From: Inquilinus sp.
GTDB lineage: Bacteria; Pseudomonadota; Alphaproteobacteria; DSM-16000; Inquilinaceae
Assembly: GCA_013003675.1 (NCBI GenBank)
Contig: JABDIP010000509.1
Location: 1-12,443, forward strand
Length of the DNA: 12,443 nt
Direction: 5' to 3'
In this document: positions 5,846-12,443 of the stretch, piece by piece
How positions within the stretch are numbered: the first letter of the stretch is position 1
Layout: every line of letters starts with the position of its first letter
Notes under the pieces: model-generated
What the model saw: only the letters and a program-made list of their open reading frames with translations
Databases searched by the model: none
What the model was told of the DNA's origin: nothing
Made by a program: the position numbers and the translations under genes

Positions 5846-7204
5846 ATGACTGAGTTGCTCAACAGAGAGTCGATCATCGCGCTGTGGCAGACCGCCCTGG
5901 ATTGGGTGCTCGGGTCGGTGCTGGTGCCCACCACCGGCTTTCAGGCCTTGGTCACCGTCGTGGCGCTCCTGTTCGCCCTGGTCCTTGGCCGGCGGCTGCG
6001 CGACCGGTTGACCGGCCTGGCCGAACGGCCGGCCATGAGCAAGGCGATGCGCAAGGGCATCCAGGCCCTGGCCGCGAACAGCCTGGCGATCGTCTGGCTG
6101 GTGCTGCAGTGGATCGCGGTGCTGGTCGCGACCGCCGCCGGCTGGCCGATCCATTTCGTCGAGATCGTCGCCAGCCTGCTGAACGCCTGGGTCATCATCA
6201 ACCTGACCTCGGCGGTGATTCGCGACCCCGGCTGGGCGCGCTTCGTCGCCGTGTGCGCCTGGACGCTGGCGGCGCTCAACATCGTCGGATTGCTGGACGA
6301 GACCATCGCCATCCTCGACGGCCTGGCCATCAGCCTGGCCGGGCTGCGGATTTCCGCCCTGGCGGTGATCAAGGGCGTGCTGTCCCTGGCGGTCCTGTTG
6401 TGGGCGGCGACGATGGCCTCGCGCATCTTCGAGCGACGGATCAGCGCGGTACAGACGCTGACGCCGTCGGTGCAGGTGCTGTTCAGCAAGCTGCTCAAGA
6501 TCGTGCTGATCACCATCGCCATCGTCGCGGCGCTGTCCAGCGTCGGCATCGACCTGACAGCCTTCGCCGTGTTCAGCGGCGCGGTCGGCGTCGGCATCGG
6601 CTTCGGCCTGCAGAAGGTGGTGTCGAACCTGATCAGCGGCGTGATCCTGCTGCTCGACAAGTCGGTCAAGCCGGGCGACGTGATCAATGTCGGCCAGACC
6701 TACGGCTGGATCAACTCGCTCGGCGCGCGCTACGCCTCGGTCGTGACCCGCGACGGCACCGAGTTCCTGATCCCGAACGAGGATCTGATCACCCAGCAGG
6801 TCGTCAACTGGTCGTACAGCAACAACGAGGTGCGGCTCCGGCTGCCGATCGGCATCTCGTACAATGCCGATGTCCATCTGGCCATCCGCCTCTGCCTGGA
6901 GGCGGCGGCGGCGGTGCCGCGGGTGGTCGCCGAGCCGAAATCGGCGTGCCTGTTGAGGGGATTCGGCGACAGCTCGGTCGACCTCGAATTGAGGATCTGG
7001 ATCAAGGATCCGCAGAACGGCATCTCCAACGTCAAGAGCGAGGTGCTGCTGCTGGTCTGGGAGAAATTCCACGAGCACAAGGTCGAGATCCCGTTCCCGC
7101 AGCGCGACCTGCACCTGAAGCCGCCAGCGGCGATTGCCGTGACCATTGATGGCGGCTCCGGGACCCGGCGCGCGGCAGCCAAGGCAAAGGACACCGTCAA
7201 CTGA
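5846..7204 (+). CDS. MscS-family mechanosensitive ion channel
   Basis: The 452-residue protein is larger than E. coli MscS (286) because extra membrane helices precede the channel core. Hydrophobic segments are seen at about 32-47, 73-96, 105-122, 131-153, 170-190, 215-232 and 237-268. The last is the pore-lining helix, with glycine/alanine packing in AVFSGAVGVGIGFGLQKVVS followed by NLISGVILLLDKSVKPGDVI, the hallmark of the family. The beta domain (VTRDGTEFLIPNEDLI, 300-315) and the alpha/beta C-terminal domain ending in IPFPQRDLHL (415-424) follow. It would form a heptamer in the inner membrane and open under membrane tension to release solutes after osmotic downshift. ATG 5846 follows GGGGAGG (5834-5840) by 5 nt. 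The 38-bp gap to the previous gene contains a 10-bp palindrome, ATCGGCCGAT (5816-5825), with no T-run. This is probably the last gene of the preceding transcript. Confidence 0.93.
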   Translation: MTELLNRESIIALWQTALDWVLGSVLVPTTGFQALVTVVALLFALVLGRRLRDRLTGLAERPAMSKAMRKGIQALAANSLAIVWLVLQWIAVLVATAAGWPIHFVEIVASLLNAWVIINLTSAVIRDPGWARFVAVCAWTLAALNIVGLLDETIAILDGLAISLAGLRISALAVIKGVLSLAVLLWAATMASRIFERRISAVQTLTPSVQVLFSKLLKIVLITIAIVAALSSVGIDLTAFAVFSGAVGVGIGFGLQKVVSNLISGVILLLDKSVKPGDVINVGQTYGWINSLGARYASVVTRDGTEFLIPNEDLITQQVVNWSYSNNEVRLRLPIGISYNADVHLAIRLCLEAAAAVPRVVAEPKSACLLRGFGDSSVDLELRIWIKDPQNGISNVKSEVLLLVWEKFHEHKVEIPFPQRDLHLKPPAAIAVTIDGGSGTRRAAAKAKDTVN

Positions 7205-7268
7205 TCGGAGTGGCCGGCGGCCCTTGCCAAAGCGGCGGTTGGCGGAGCAAAGTGCGCGCACATCGGCC

Positions 7269-7293
7269 GTGGCGCGCCTTTCCGGTGCGCCAC
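7269..7293 (+). terminator. GC-rich hairpin after mscS (possible terminator)
   Basis: GTGGCGCGCC (7269-7278) pairs with GGTGCGCCAC (7284-7293) over 10 bp with one G-U pair, leaving a 5-nt loop TTTCC. It starts about 65 bp after the mscS stop. No U-tract follows, so it is not a canonical intrinsic terminator; it could act in termination with Rho, protect the 3' end, or belong to the dpp leader. Confidence 0.45.
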
Positions 7294-7324
7294 CGCGGGA
7301 CTGTCCCACGACCCGGCCGAACGA

Positions 7325-7359
7325 TCCCGCCGACGCCGTTCCGGCGTCGCAACGCGGGA
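7325..7359 (+). promoter_or_regulatory. Interrupted hairpin in the dppA leader
   Basis: CGACGCCG (7331-7338) and CGGCGTCG (7342-7349) form an 8-bp stem with a 3-nt loop. It is extended by TCCCGC (7325-7330) pairing with GCGGGA (7354-7359) across a 4-nt one-sided bulge. The structure ends 7 nt before the AAGGAGAGG ribosome site. A second copy of GCGGGA at 7295-7300 could compete for TCCCGC. I see no convincing -35/-10 pair for dppA in 7205-7385. Confidence 0.5.
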
Positions 7360-7366
7360 GCTGAAC

Positions 7367-7385
7367 AAGGAGAGGACACAACAAG
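7367..7385 (+). promoter_or_regulatory. dppA ribosome-binding region with C/A-rich spacer
   Basis: AAGGAGAGG (7367-7375) is followed by ACACAACAAG up to the ATG at 7386, giving 10-13 nt spacing. C/A-rich spacers of this kind in dppA/oppA mRNAs are the known pairing sites of the sRNA GcvB in enterobacteria. Here only the sequence type is seen; any sRNA control is inference. Confidence 0.5.
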
Positions 7386-8984
7386 ATGAAGCACAAGCTG
7401 ATCGCCATTACGGCGGGGCTGGCGCTTGGGGTTGGCCTGTCGGCCGCCGCCTCGGCGCAGACCCTGGTCTATTGTTCCGAGGGCAGCCCGGAAGGGTTCA
7501 ACCCATCGCTCTACACCTCCGGGACGACATTCGACGCGTCGTCCAGGCAGCTCTTCAACCGGCTCGTCGAGTTCGAGCGCGGCAGCACTAACATCGTGCC
7601 GGCGCTGGCGGAATCCTGGCAGGTTTCCGATGACGGGCTGGTCTTCACCTTCAATCTGCGCCGCAATGTCAAATGGCACAGCAGCGCCGATTTCACGCCG
7701 ACCCGCGATTTCAACGCCGACGACGTCGTGCATTCCTTCGAGCGGCAGTGGAAGTCGGACAACCCCTATCACGGCCTGACCGGCGCCGGCGGCGGCTATG
7801 AGTACTTCCAGGGCATGGGCATGGGCGACCTGCTGGCGAATGTTCAGAAGGTCGACGACTACACCGTCCGCTTCGTGCTGAACCAGCCCGAGGCGCCGTT
7901 CCTGGCCAATATGGGCATGGACTTCGCGTCGATCATGTCGAAGGAACATGCAGACGCCATGATGGCCGCCGGTACGCCGGAGAAGATCGACCTGGAGCCG
8001 GTCGGCACCGGCCCGTTCCAGCTGGTCAATTACCAGCAGGACGCGACGATCCGCTACAAGGCCCATGCCGATTATTGGGGCGGCAAGGCGGCGATCGACA
8101 CGCTGATCTTCTCGATCACGCCGGATGCCTCGGTGCGGTACGCCAAGCTGAAGGCCGGCGAGTGCCATGTCATGCCGTACCCGAACCCGGCCGACGTCGC
8201 CCAGATGCAGGCCGACTCGTCGCTCAACGTGTTGGAGCAGGAAGGCCTGAACGTCGGCTATCTGGCGTTCAACGTCGAGCATGCGCCGTTCGACGACATC
8301 CGGGTGCGCCGGGCGCTGAACATGGCGGTCAACAAGCAGGCGATCATCGACGCCATCTTCCAGGGCGCCGGCAAGGCCGCAACCAACCCGATCCCGCCGA
8401 CCATCTGGTCCTACAACGAGAACATCGAGGACTATCCCTACGATCCGGACGGCGCGCGGGCGTTGCTTCAGGAGGCCGGCGCGGTCGGCCTGGAGACCAA
8501 CATCTGGGCGATGCCGGTGCAGCGGCCATACAACCCGAACGCCCGCCGGATGGCCGAGATCATCCAGGAGAATTGGGCGGCGGTCGGTGTCGCGGCGGAG
8601 ATCGTCACCTATGAGTGGGGCGAGTATCTGTCGCGGTCGAAGCAGGGCGAGCATGACAGCGTCCTGCTCGGCTGGACCGGTGACAATGGCGATCCGGACA
8701 ACTTCCTGCACGTGCTGCTGGGCTGCGACGCGGCGACCGACGGCACCAACCGGGCGCGCTGGTGTTACGCGCCGTTCGACGATCTGGTGGTCCAGGCCAA
8801 GCGGACCACCGACATGGCCGAGCGGACGCGGCTCTACCAGGAGGCCCAGGCGGTCTTCAAGGACCAGGCGCCGTGGGTGACCATCGCCCACTCGGTCGTC
8901 TACATGCCGGTGCGCAGCGAAGTGGTCGATTATCGCATCGACCCGTTCGGCGGGCACATCTTCTACGGTGTGTCGTTGAACTAA
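7386..8984 (+). CDS. dppA: DppA, periplasmic dipeptide-binding protein
   Basis: The 532-residue protein is a close full-length match to E. coli DppA (SBP family 5). A signal peptide spans residues 1-24 with a basic start (MKHK), a hydrophobic core and an ASA-Q cleavage site. The mature protein begins QTLVYCSEGSPEGFNP, as in E. coli. Conserved blocks include EAPFLANMGMDFASIMSKE (169-187), ITPDASVRYAKL (244-255), PVQRPYNPNARRMAE (377-391, including Arg380) and GWTGDNGDPDNF (429-440, including Asp436). Arg and Asp in the last two blocks correspond to residues that hold the peptide carboxylate and amino group in E. coli DppA, as I recall. Cys30, Cys260, Cys447 and Cys460 match the four cysteines of its two disulfides, which supports a dipeptide rather than a generic substrate. 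It delivers dipeptides to DppBC in the inner membrane. ATG 7386 follows AAGGAGAGG. Confidence 0.97.
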   Translation: MKHKLIAITAGLALGVGLSAAASAQTLVYCSEGSPEGFNPSLYTSGTTFDASSRQLFNRLVEFERGSTNIVPALAESWQVSDDGLVFTFNLRRNVKWHSSADFTPTRDFNADDVVHSFERQWKSDNPYHGLTGAGGGYEYFQGMGMGDLLANVQKVDDYTVRFVLNQPEAPFLANMGMDFASIMSKEHADAMMAAGTPEKIDLEPVGTGPFQLVNYQQDATIRYKAHADYWGGKAAIDTLIFSITPDASVRYAKLKAGECHVMPYPNPADVAQMQADSSLNVLEQEGLNVGYLAFNVEHAPFDDIRVRRALNMAVNKQAIIDAIFQGAGKAATNPIPPTIWSYNENIEDYPYDPDGARALLQEAGAVGLETNIWAMPVQRPYNPNARRMAEIIQENWAAVGVAAEIVTYEWGEYLSRSKQGEHDSVLLGWTGDNGDPDNFLHVLLGCDAATDGTNRARWCYAPFDDLVVQAKRTTDMAERTRLYQEAQAVFKDQAPWVTIAHSVVYMPVRSEVVDYRIDPFGGHIFYGVSLN

Positions 8985-8993
8985 TGGGGTTCG

Positions 8994-9027
8994 AAGGCGG
9001 GGCGGGCCGGTCGGTCCGCCCCGCTTT
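8994..9027 (+). terminator. Intercistronic hairpin between dppA and dppB
   Basis: GCGGGGCGG (8997-9005) pairs perfectly with CCGCCCCGC (9016-9024). It is extended outward by A-U, A-U and G-U pairs (8994-8996 with 9025-9027) and inward by one G-U pair, around an 8-nt loop CCGGTCGG. The descending arm runs into TTTCCTCT, a weak T-rich tract. It starts 9 bp after the dppA stop. Such structures after binding-protein genes usually cause partial termination or block 3' decay, giving more SBP than permease. Confidence 0.75.
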
Positions 9028-9059
9028 CCTCTCCCGGCAATCGCAAAGCCGCTGCTGTC

Positions 9060-10070
9060 ATGTTCCGTTTCGTCCTGACGCGGGTCAGCCTGGTGATCCC
9101 GACCTTCATCGGGGTGACCCTGCTGACCTTCGCCCTGATCCGGCTGGTCCCCGGCGACCCGATCGAGCTGCTGGTCGGCGAGCGCGGCATCGACCCGGCC
9201 CGGCACGCCATGCTGCGCGCCGAGATGGGGCTCGATAAGCCGCTGCTGGTGCAATACGGCATCTATATCTGGGACGTGCTGCAGGGCGATCTCGGCCGCT
9301 CGGTGGTATCCCGCAAGCCGGTCCTCGACGAGTTTCTCACCCTGTTCCCGGCCACGATCGAGCTGGGTACCTGCGCCATCATCATCGCCATCCTGCTCGG
9401 CCTGCCGGCCGGCATTCTCGCCGCCACCCGGCGCGGCAAGGTGTTCGACCACACGGTGATGGGCGTCTCGCTGACCGGCTATTCGATGCCGATCTTCTGG
9501 TGGGCGATCCTGCTGATCCTGTTGTTCTCGGTGAAACTGGGCTGGACGCCGGTGTCGGGCCGCATCTCGGTCATGTTCTGGGTCGAGCCGGTGACCGGAT
9601 TCATGCTGATCGATTCCTATCTGTCGGGCGAGCCCGGCGCCTTAAGATCCGCCGTTAGCCATTTGGTTCTGCCGTCGCTGGTATTGGCCACCATCCCGCT
9701 CGCGGTGATCGCCCGGATGACGCGCTCGGCGATGCTGGAGGTGCTGAGCGAGGACTATGTCCGCACGGCGCGCGCCAAGGGCCTGTCGCCGCTACGCGTC
9801 ACCTGGGTGCATGCGCTGCGCAACGCGCTGATCCCGGTGGTCACGGTGATCGGCCTGCAGGTCGGCGTGCTGCTGACCGGCGCCATCCTGACCGAGACCA
9901 TCTTCGCCTGGCCCGGGGTCGGCCGCTGGTTGATCGTCGCGGTCGGCAAGCGCGACTATCCGACGCTGCAGGGCGGTGTGCTGCTGGTCGCCTGCACGGT
10001 GATCTTCGTCAGCCTGCTGGTCGACATCCTCTATGGCGTGATCAACCCGCGCATCAGCCGGACACGTTAG
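9060..10070 (+). CDS. dppB: DppB, dipeptide ABC transporter permease
   Basis: The 336-residue inner-membrane permease is close to the E. coli DppB length (339). It starts with the family's MFRFVLTRVSLVIPTFIGVTLLTF helix and the VPGDPIELL motif, and ends GVINPRI. About six membrane helices are visible (roughly 8-28, 100-122, 133-160, 200-218, 258-284, 305-328), with a periplasmic insert at about 163-198. The EAA loop that docks on the ATPases is EDYVRTARAKGLSPLRVTWV at 231-250, followed by HALRNALIPV. ATG 9060 lacks a clear Shine-Dalgarno; no better in-frame start precedes it. With DppC it forms the channel through which dipeptides pass. A run of codons rare for this genome lies at about 9642-9680, between the periplasmic insert and the next helix. 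Confidence 0.95.
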   Translation: MFRFVLTRVSLVIPTFIGVTLLTFALIRLVPGDPIELLVGERGIDPARHAMLRAEMGLDKPLLVQYGIYIWDVLQGDLGRSVVSRKPVLDEFLTLFPATIELGTCAIIIAILLGLPAGILAATRRGKVFDHTVMGVSLTGYSMPIFWWAILLILLFSVKLGWTPVSGRISVMFWVEPVTGFMLIDSYLSGEPGALRSAVSHLVLPSLVLATIPLAVIARMTRSAMLEVLSEDYVRTARAKGLSPLRVTWVHALRNALIPVVTVIGLQVGVLLTGAILTETIFAWPGVGRWLIVAVGKRDYPTLQGGVLLVACTVIFVSLLVDILYGVINPRISRTR

Positions 10071-10073
10071 GCG

Positions 10074-11000
10074 ATGAACGTCGAGACCAACGTTCCCGAA
10101 GCCGCCGCCGAGTTGAAGGCGGTGCAGTCGGCCGATGCGCCGCCGCATCCGCTGGTCGAGTTCTGGAACTACTTCAGGGTCAATCGCGGCGCCGTCGGAG
10201 GGCTGGTCGTCATCAGCCTGATCTGCCTGATCGCGGTGTTCGCCGATGTGATCGCACCGCATCCGCCCAACCATCTCTATACCGATTCCTTCCTGACGCC
10301 GCCGTTCTGGGCCGAGGGCGGATCGACCCGGTTCATCCTCGGCACCGACGATATCGGCCGCGACATCCTCTCGCGCCTGATGCATGGCGCCCGGCTGTCG
10401 CTGTCGGTCGGCATCATCGTCGTCACCCTGTCGCTCTCGGCCGGCATCATCCTGGGGCTGATCGCCGGGTTCTTCCGCGGCGTGGTGGAGATCGGCATCA
10501 TGCGGGCGATCGACATCATGCTGGCGCTGCCGGCGCTGCTGCTGGCCATCGTCATCGTTGCGGTGCTCGGGCCCAGCCTGACCAACGCCATGGTCGCCGT
10601 GGCGATCGTCGTGCTGCCCCACTACGTCCGGCTGACCCGGGCGGCGGTGATCAACGAGCTGTCGAAGGACTATGTGACCGCCTCCAAGGTCAGCGGGGCG
10701 CGGATGATCCGGCTGATGGTGATCACCGTGCTGCCGAATTGCGCGGCGCCGTTGATCGTGCAGGCGACCCTGGGCTTCTCCACTGCCATCCTCGACGCCG
10801 CGGCGCTCGGCTTCCTCGGCCTCGGCGCCCAGCCGCCGACGCCGGAATGGGGCACCATGCTGTCCAACGCGCTGCAGTTCATCCAGAGCGCCTGGTGGGT
10901 GGTGACCTTCCCGGGCCTCGCCATCCTGATCACCGTGCTGGCCTTCAACCTGCTCGGCGACGGCCTGCGCGACGCCCTCGATCCGAAGTTGAAGCGCTGA
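10074..11000 (+). CDS. dppC: DppC, dipeptide ABC transporter permease
   Basis: The 308-residue protein pairs with DppB. It has an N-terminal cytoplasmic segment (about 1-39), a first helix at about 40-62, the hallmark LGTDDIGRDILSRLMHGAR (89-107) of the OppC/DppC N-terminal domain, and further helices up to about 300. The EAA docking loop is SKDYVTASKVSGARMIRLMV (197-216), followed by ITVLPNCAAPLIV. The C-terminus NLLGDGLRDALDPKLKR is typical. It starts 3 bp after the dppB stop with no strong ribosome site, so it is probably translated by coupling. The TGA at 10998-11000 overlaps the dppD ATG by one base. The N-terminal 25 residues are charged and alanine-rich, and less conserved in the family. 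Confidence 0.95.
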   Translation: MNVETNVPEAAAELKAVQSADAPPHPLVEFWNYFRVNRGAVGGLVVISLICLIAVFADVIAPHPPNHLYTDSFLTPPFWAEGGSTRFILGTDDIGRDILSRLMHGARLSLSVGIIVVTLSLSAGIILGLIAGFFRGVVEIGIMRAIDIMLALPALLLAIVIVAVLGPSLTNAMVAVAIVVLPHYVRLTRAAVINELSKDYVTASKVSGARMIRLMVITVLPNCAAPLIVQATLGFSTAILDAAALGFLGLGAQPPTPEWGTMLSNALQFIQSAWWVVTFPGLAILITVLAFNLLGDGLRDALDPKLKR

Positions 11001-11989
11001 TGGCCCTGCTCGACATCCGCAATCTGACGGTCGAGTTCCCGACCAGCCGCGGCCTGTTCCGCGCCGTCGAGGGCGTCGATCTGACGATCGAGGAGGGCGA
11101 GCTGCTCGGCATCGTCGGCGAGTCGGGCTCCGGCAAGAGCGTCACCATGCTGGCGGTCATGGGGCTGGTGACCAAGCCCGGCATCATCTCCGCCGACCGC
11201 ATCGCCTTCGACGGCCACGATCTGCTCGGCATGTCGGCGCGCGAGCGGCGCCGGGTGATCGGCCGCGACATGGCGATGATCTTCCAGGAGCCGATGACCA
11301 GCCTGAACCCGTGCTACACGGTCGGTTTCCAGATCATGGAGACGCTGAAGGTGCATATCGGCGGCACCGCCGCCGAGCGCCGCCGGCGGGCCATCGAACT
11401 GCTCGATCGGGTCGGCATTCCGGCCCCCGAAAGCCGACTGCGCGCCTTTCCGCACCAGCTCTCCGGCGGCATGAGCCAGCGGGTGATGATCGCCATGGCG
11501 ATCTCATGCAACCCGCGCCTGTTGTTCGCCGACGAGCCGAGCACGGCGCTCGACGTGACGATCCAGGCGCAGATCCTCGATCTGCTGGTCGCGCTGCAGC
11601 GCGACGAGGGCATGGCCATGGTGCTGGTGACCCACGACATGGGCGTGGTCGCCGAAACCGCCGAGCGGGTTGTGGTGATGTATGCCGGCCAGCTGGTCGA
11701 ACAGCGCGCCGTCGATCCGCTGTTCGAGACGCCGGTCCACCCGTACACGGCGGCGCTGCTCGATTCGCTGCCGGAGCGGAACCTGGGTGGCCGGCGCCTG
11801 CCGACGCTGCCCGGCGTGGTACCCGGCGCCTATGACCGGCCGGAGGGCTGCCTGTTCAATCCGCGCTGCCGATTCGCCGAGGACCGCTGCCGCGCCGAGG
11901 CGCCGGTGCTGCGCGCCGACCCGGGCGACGCGCCGATCGGCAAGGTACGCTGCCACCGGCCGCTGGGCCCGGACGGGGCGCCGCTATGA
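11000..11989 (+). CDS. dppD: DppD, dipeptide ABC transporter ATP-binding protein
   Basis: The 329-residue ATPase is about the length of E. coli DppD (327). It shows Walker A GESGSGKS (40-47), the Q-loop glutamine Gln96 in FQEPMTSLNP, the ABC signature LSGGMSQR (154-161), Walker B RLLFADEPSTALD with catalytic Glu179, and H-loop His212 in VTHDMG. The C-terminal oligopeptide/dipeptide domain contains Cys284, Cys290, Cys297 and Cys318, matching the four-cysteine arrangement reported to bind a [4Fe-4S] cluster in some DppD proteins. The start is ATG 11000 in a TGATG overlap with dppC; the frame is open upstream to 10739, but that part lies inside dppC. It pairs with DppF on the cytoplasmic face to power uptake. 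Confidence 0.95.
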   Translation: MALLDIRNLTVEFPTSRGLFRAVEGVDLTIEEGELLGIVGESGSGKSVTMLAVMGLVTKPGIISADRIAFDGHDLLGMSARERRRVIGRDMAMIFQEPMTSLNPCYTVGFQIMETLKVHIGGTAAERRRRAIELLDRVGIPAPESRLRAFPHQLSGGMSQRVMIAMAISCNPRLLFADEPSTALDVTIQAQILDLLVALQRDEGMAMVLVTHDMGVVAETAERVVVMYAGQLVEQRAVDPLFETPVHPYTAALLDSLPERNLGGRRLPTLPGVVPGAYDRPEGCLFNPRCRFAEDRCRAEAPVLRADPGDAPIGKVRCHRPLGPDGAPL

Positions 11990-12443
11990 GCGCGGCGCCG
12001 ATCATCGAGGCGGGCGGCATCACCCGCCACTACGCGGTCAAGCGCGGCCTGATGAAGCCCGCCGCCACCTTGAAGGCGGTCGACGGCGTCGATTTCACCC
12101 TGGTGCCGGGCAAGACGCTGGCGGTGGTCGGCGAGTCCGGCTCCGGCAAATCGACCCTGGCGCGGGTGATCACCATGATCGAGCCGCCAACCGGCGGCGC
12201 GCTCTCTATCGACGGCATCGACATCGTTCAAGCCACGACGGCGGACCAGAAGAAGCATCTGCGGCGCACCGTGCAGATGGTCTTCCAGGACCCGTTCGGG
12301 TCGCTCAACCCGCGCAAGAAGGTCGGCTCAATCCTCGAGGAGCCGGTCATCATCAACACCACCCAGAGCAAGGCCGAGCGCGGAAAGCGGGCGCGCGAGA
12401 TGATGGCCAAGGTGGGCCTGAGGCCGGAGCACTACGACCGCTA
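11986..12443 (+). CDS. dppF: DppF, dipeptide ABC transporter ATP-binding protein (3' end cut by window)
   Basis: The frame is open from ATG 11986 to the window end, giving 152 residues plus two bases; the natural protein is about 330 residues, so the signature motif, Walker B and C-terminal domain are missing. Visible parts are the N-terminal EAGGITRHYAVKRGLMKP (8-25), Walker A GESGSGKS (49-56) followed by TLARVITMIEPPTGG, the Q-loop VFQDPFGSLNPRKKVG (99-114) and KVGLRPEHYDR (142-152). The last segment matches the stretch that precedes the LSGGQ region in E. coli DppF. The ATGA overlap with dppD indicates coupled translation. It is the second nucleotide-binding subunit of the dipeptide importer. 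Confidence 0.95.
   Translation, partial: MSAAPIIEAGGITRHYAVKRGLMKPAATLKAVDGVDFTLVPGKTLAVVGESGSGKSTLARVITMIEPPTGGALSIDGIDIVQATTADQKKHLRRTVQMVFQDPFGSLNPRKKVGSILEEPVIINTTQSKAERGKRAREMMAKVGLRPEHYDR

Noticed and set aside
5884..7149. 421-codon + strand frame inside the mscS gene
   Set aside because: The other frame gives a complete MscS channel; this one is Arg/Gly/Asp-rich with no family signature.
7224..7252. TTGCCA as a -35 box for dppA
   Set aside because: At 17-bp spacing the -10 position reads GCAAAG, which is not promoter-like; no dpp promoter is claimed.
3728..7408. 1226-codon open frame on the minus strand
   Set aside because: It runs antisense through four well-identified + strand genes. 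The long open frame is a by-product of high GC content and codon bias; its translation is low-complexity (His/Arg/Asp/Gln-rich) without family motifs.
7197..9452. 751-codon open frame on the minus strand
   Set aside because: It lies opposite dppA and the start of dppB, with biased composition and no recognisable domain.
10739..10999. Possible N-terminal extension of DppD
   Set aside because: The extension reads as composition-biased sequence inside dppC; the family starts at ATG 11000.
1..12443. tRNA, rRNA, CRISPR arrays, insertion sequences, phage or att sites
   Set aside because: I saw no tRNA cloverleaf, repeat-spacer pattern, transposase or integrase, or long direct repeat. The genes are chromosomal housekeeping and transport types with uniform composition.

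Overview
The window is a gene-dense, GC-rich stretch of bacterial chromosome with every supported gene on the + strand. Coding density, codon use (third positions almost always G or C), GTG/ATG starts with ATGA or TGATG stop-start overlaps, and the protein types all fit a high-GC alphaproteobacterium, perhaps a Rhodospirillales-like lineage. The order-level guess is an inference; there is no rRNA or other marker here to prove it.

Layout. (1) 1-757: the 3' end of a PYROXD2/phytoene-dehydrogenase-like FAD oxidoreductase. (2) 758-1018: a noncoding gap that becomes AT-rich at its end. It carries a perfect 18-bp palindrome, a second dyad over a consensus TTGACA box, and a promoter candidate. (3) 1019-3861: four tightly packed or overlapping genes. 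These are a small unknown protein, a RimB-like retropepsin-fold protease, the RimK glutamate ligase, and an M14 AstE/aspartoacylase-type metallohydrolase. (4) 3872-7204: three membrane transport genes 10-38 bp apart, namely a ZNT9-like CDF cation transporter, a ZntB/CorA-type channel and an MscS-type mechanosensitive channel. No terminator is visible between blocks 3 and 4, so 1019-7204 may be one transcription unit. (5) 7205-7385: a noncoding leader with two strong hairpins and a C/A-rich ribosome-binding region. (6) 7386-12443: the dipeptide ABC transporter operon dppABCDF, with dppF cut by the window end. A GC-rich hairpin followed by a short T-rich tract lies between dppA and dppB.

How it works together. 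DppA captures dipeptides in the periplasm, DppB and DppC form the membrane channel, and DppD and DppF supply ATPase power. The RimK block probably adds, and may also trim, glutamate residues on a target protein; in E. coli the target is the C-terminus of ribosomal protein S6. The CDF/ZntB/MscS block handles divalent cations and osmotic release.

The most interesting part is the RimK module. It combines a ligase, two different hydrolase types and an unannotated small protein behind a palindrome-flanked promoter, and it runs directly into zinc-type transporters. The dpp genes themselves are conventional; their leader structures deserve a second look.
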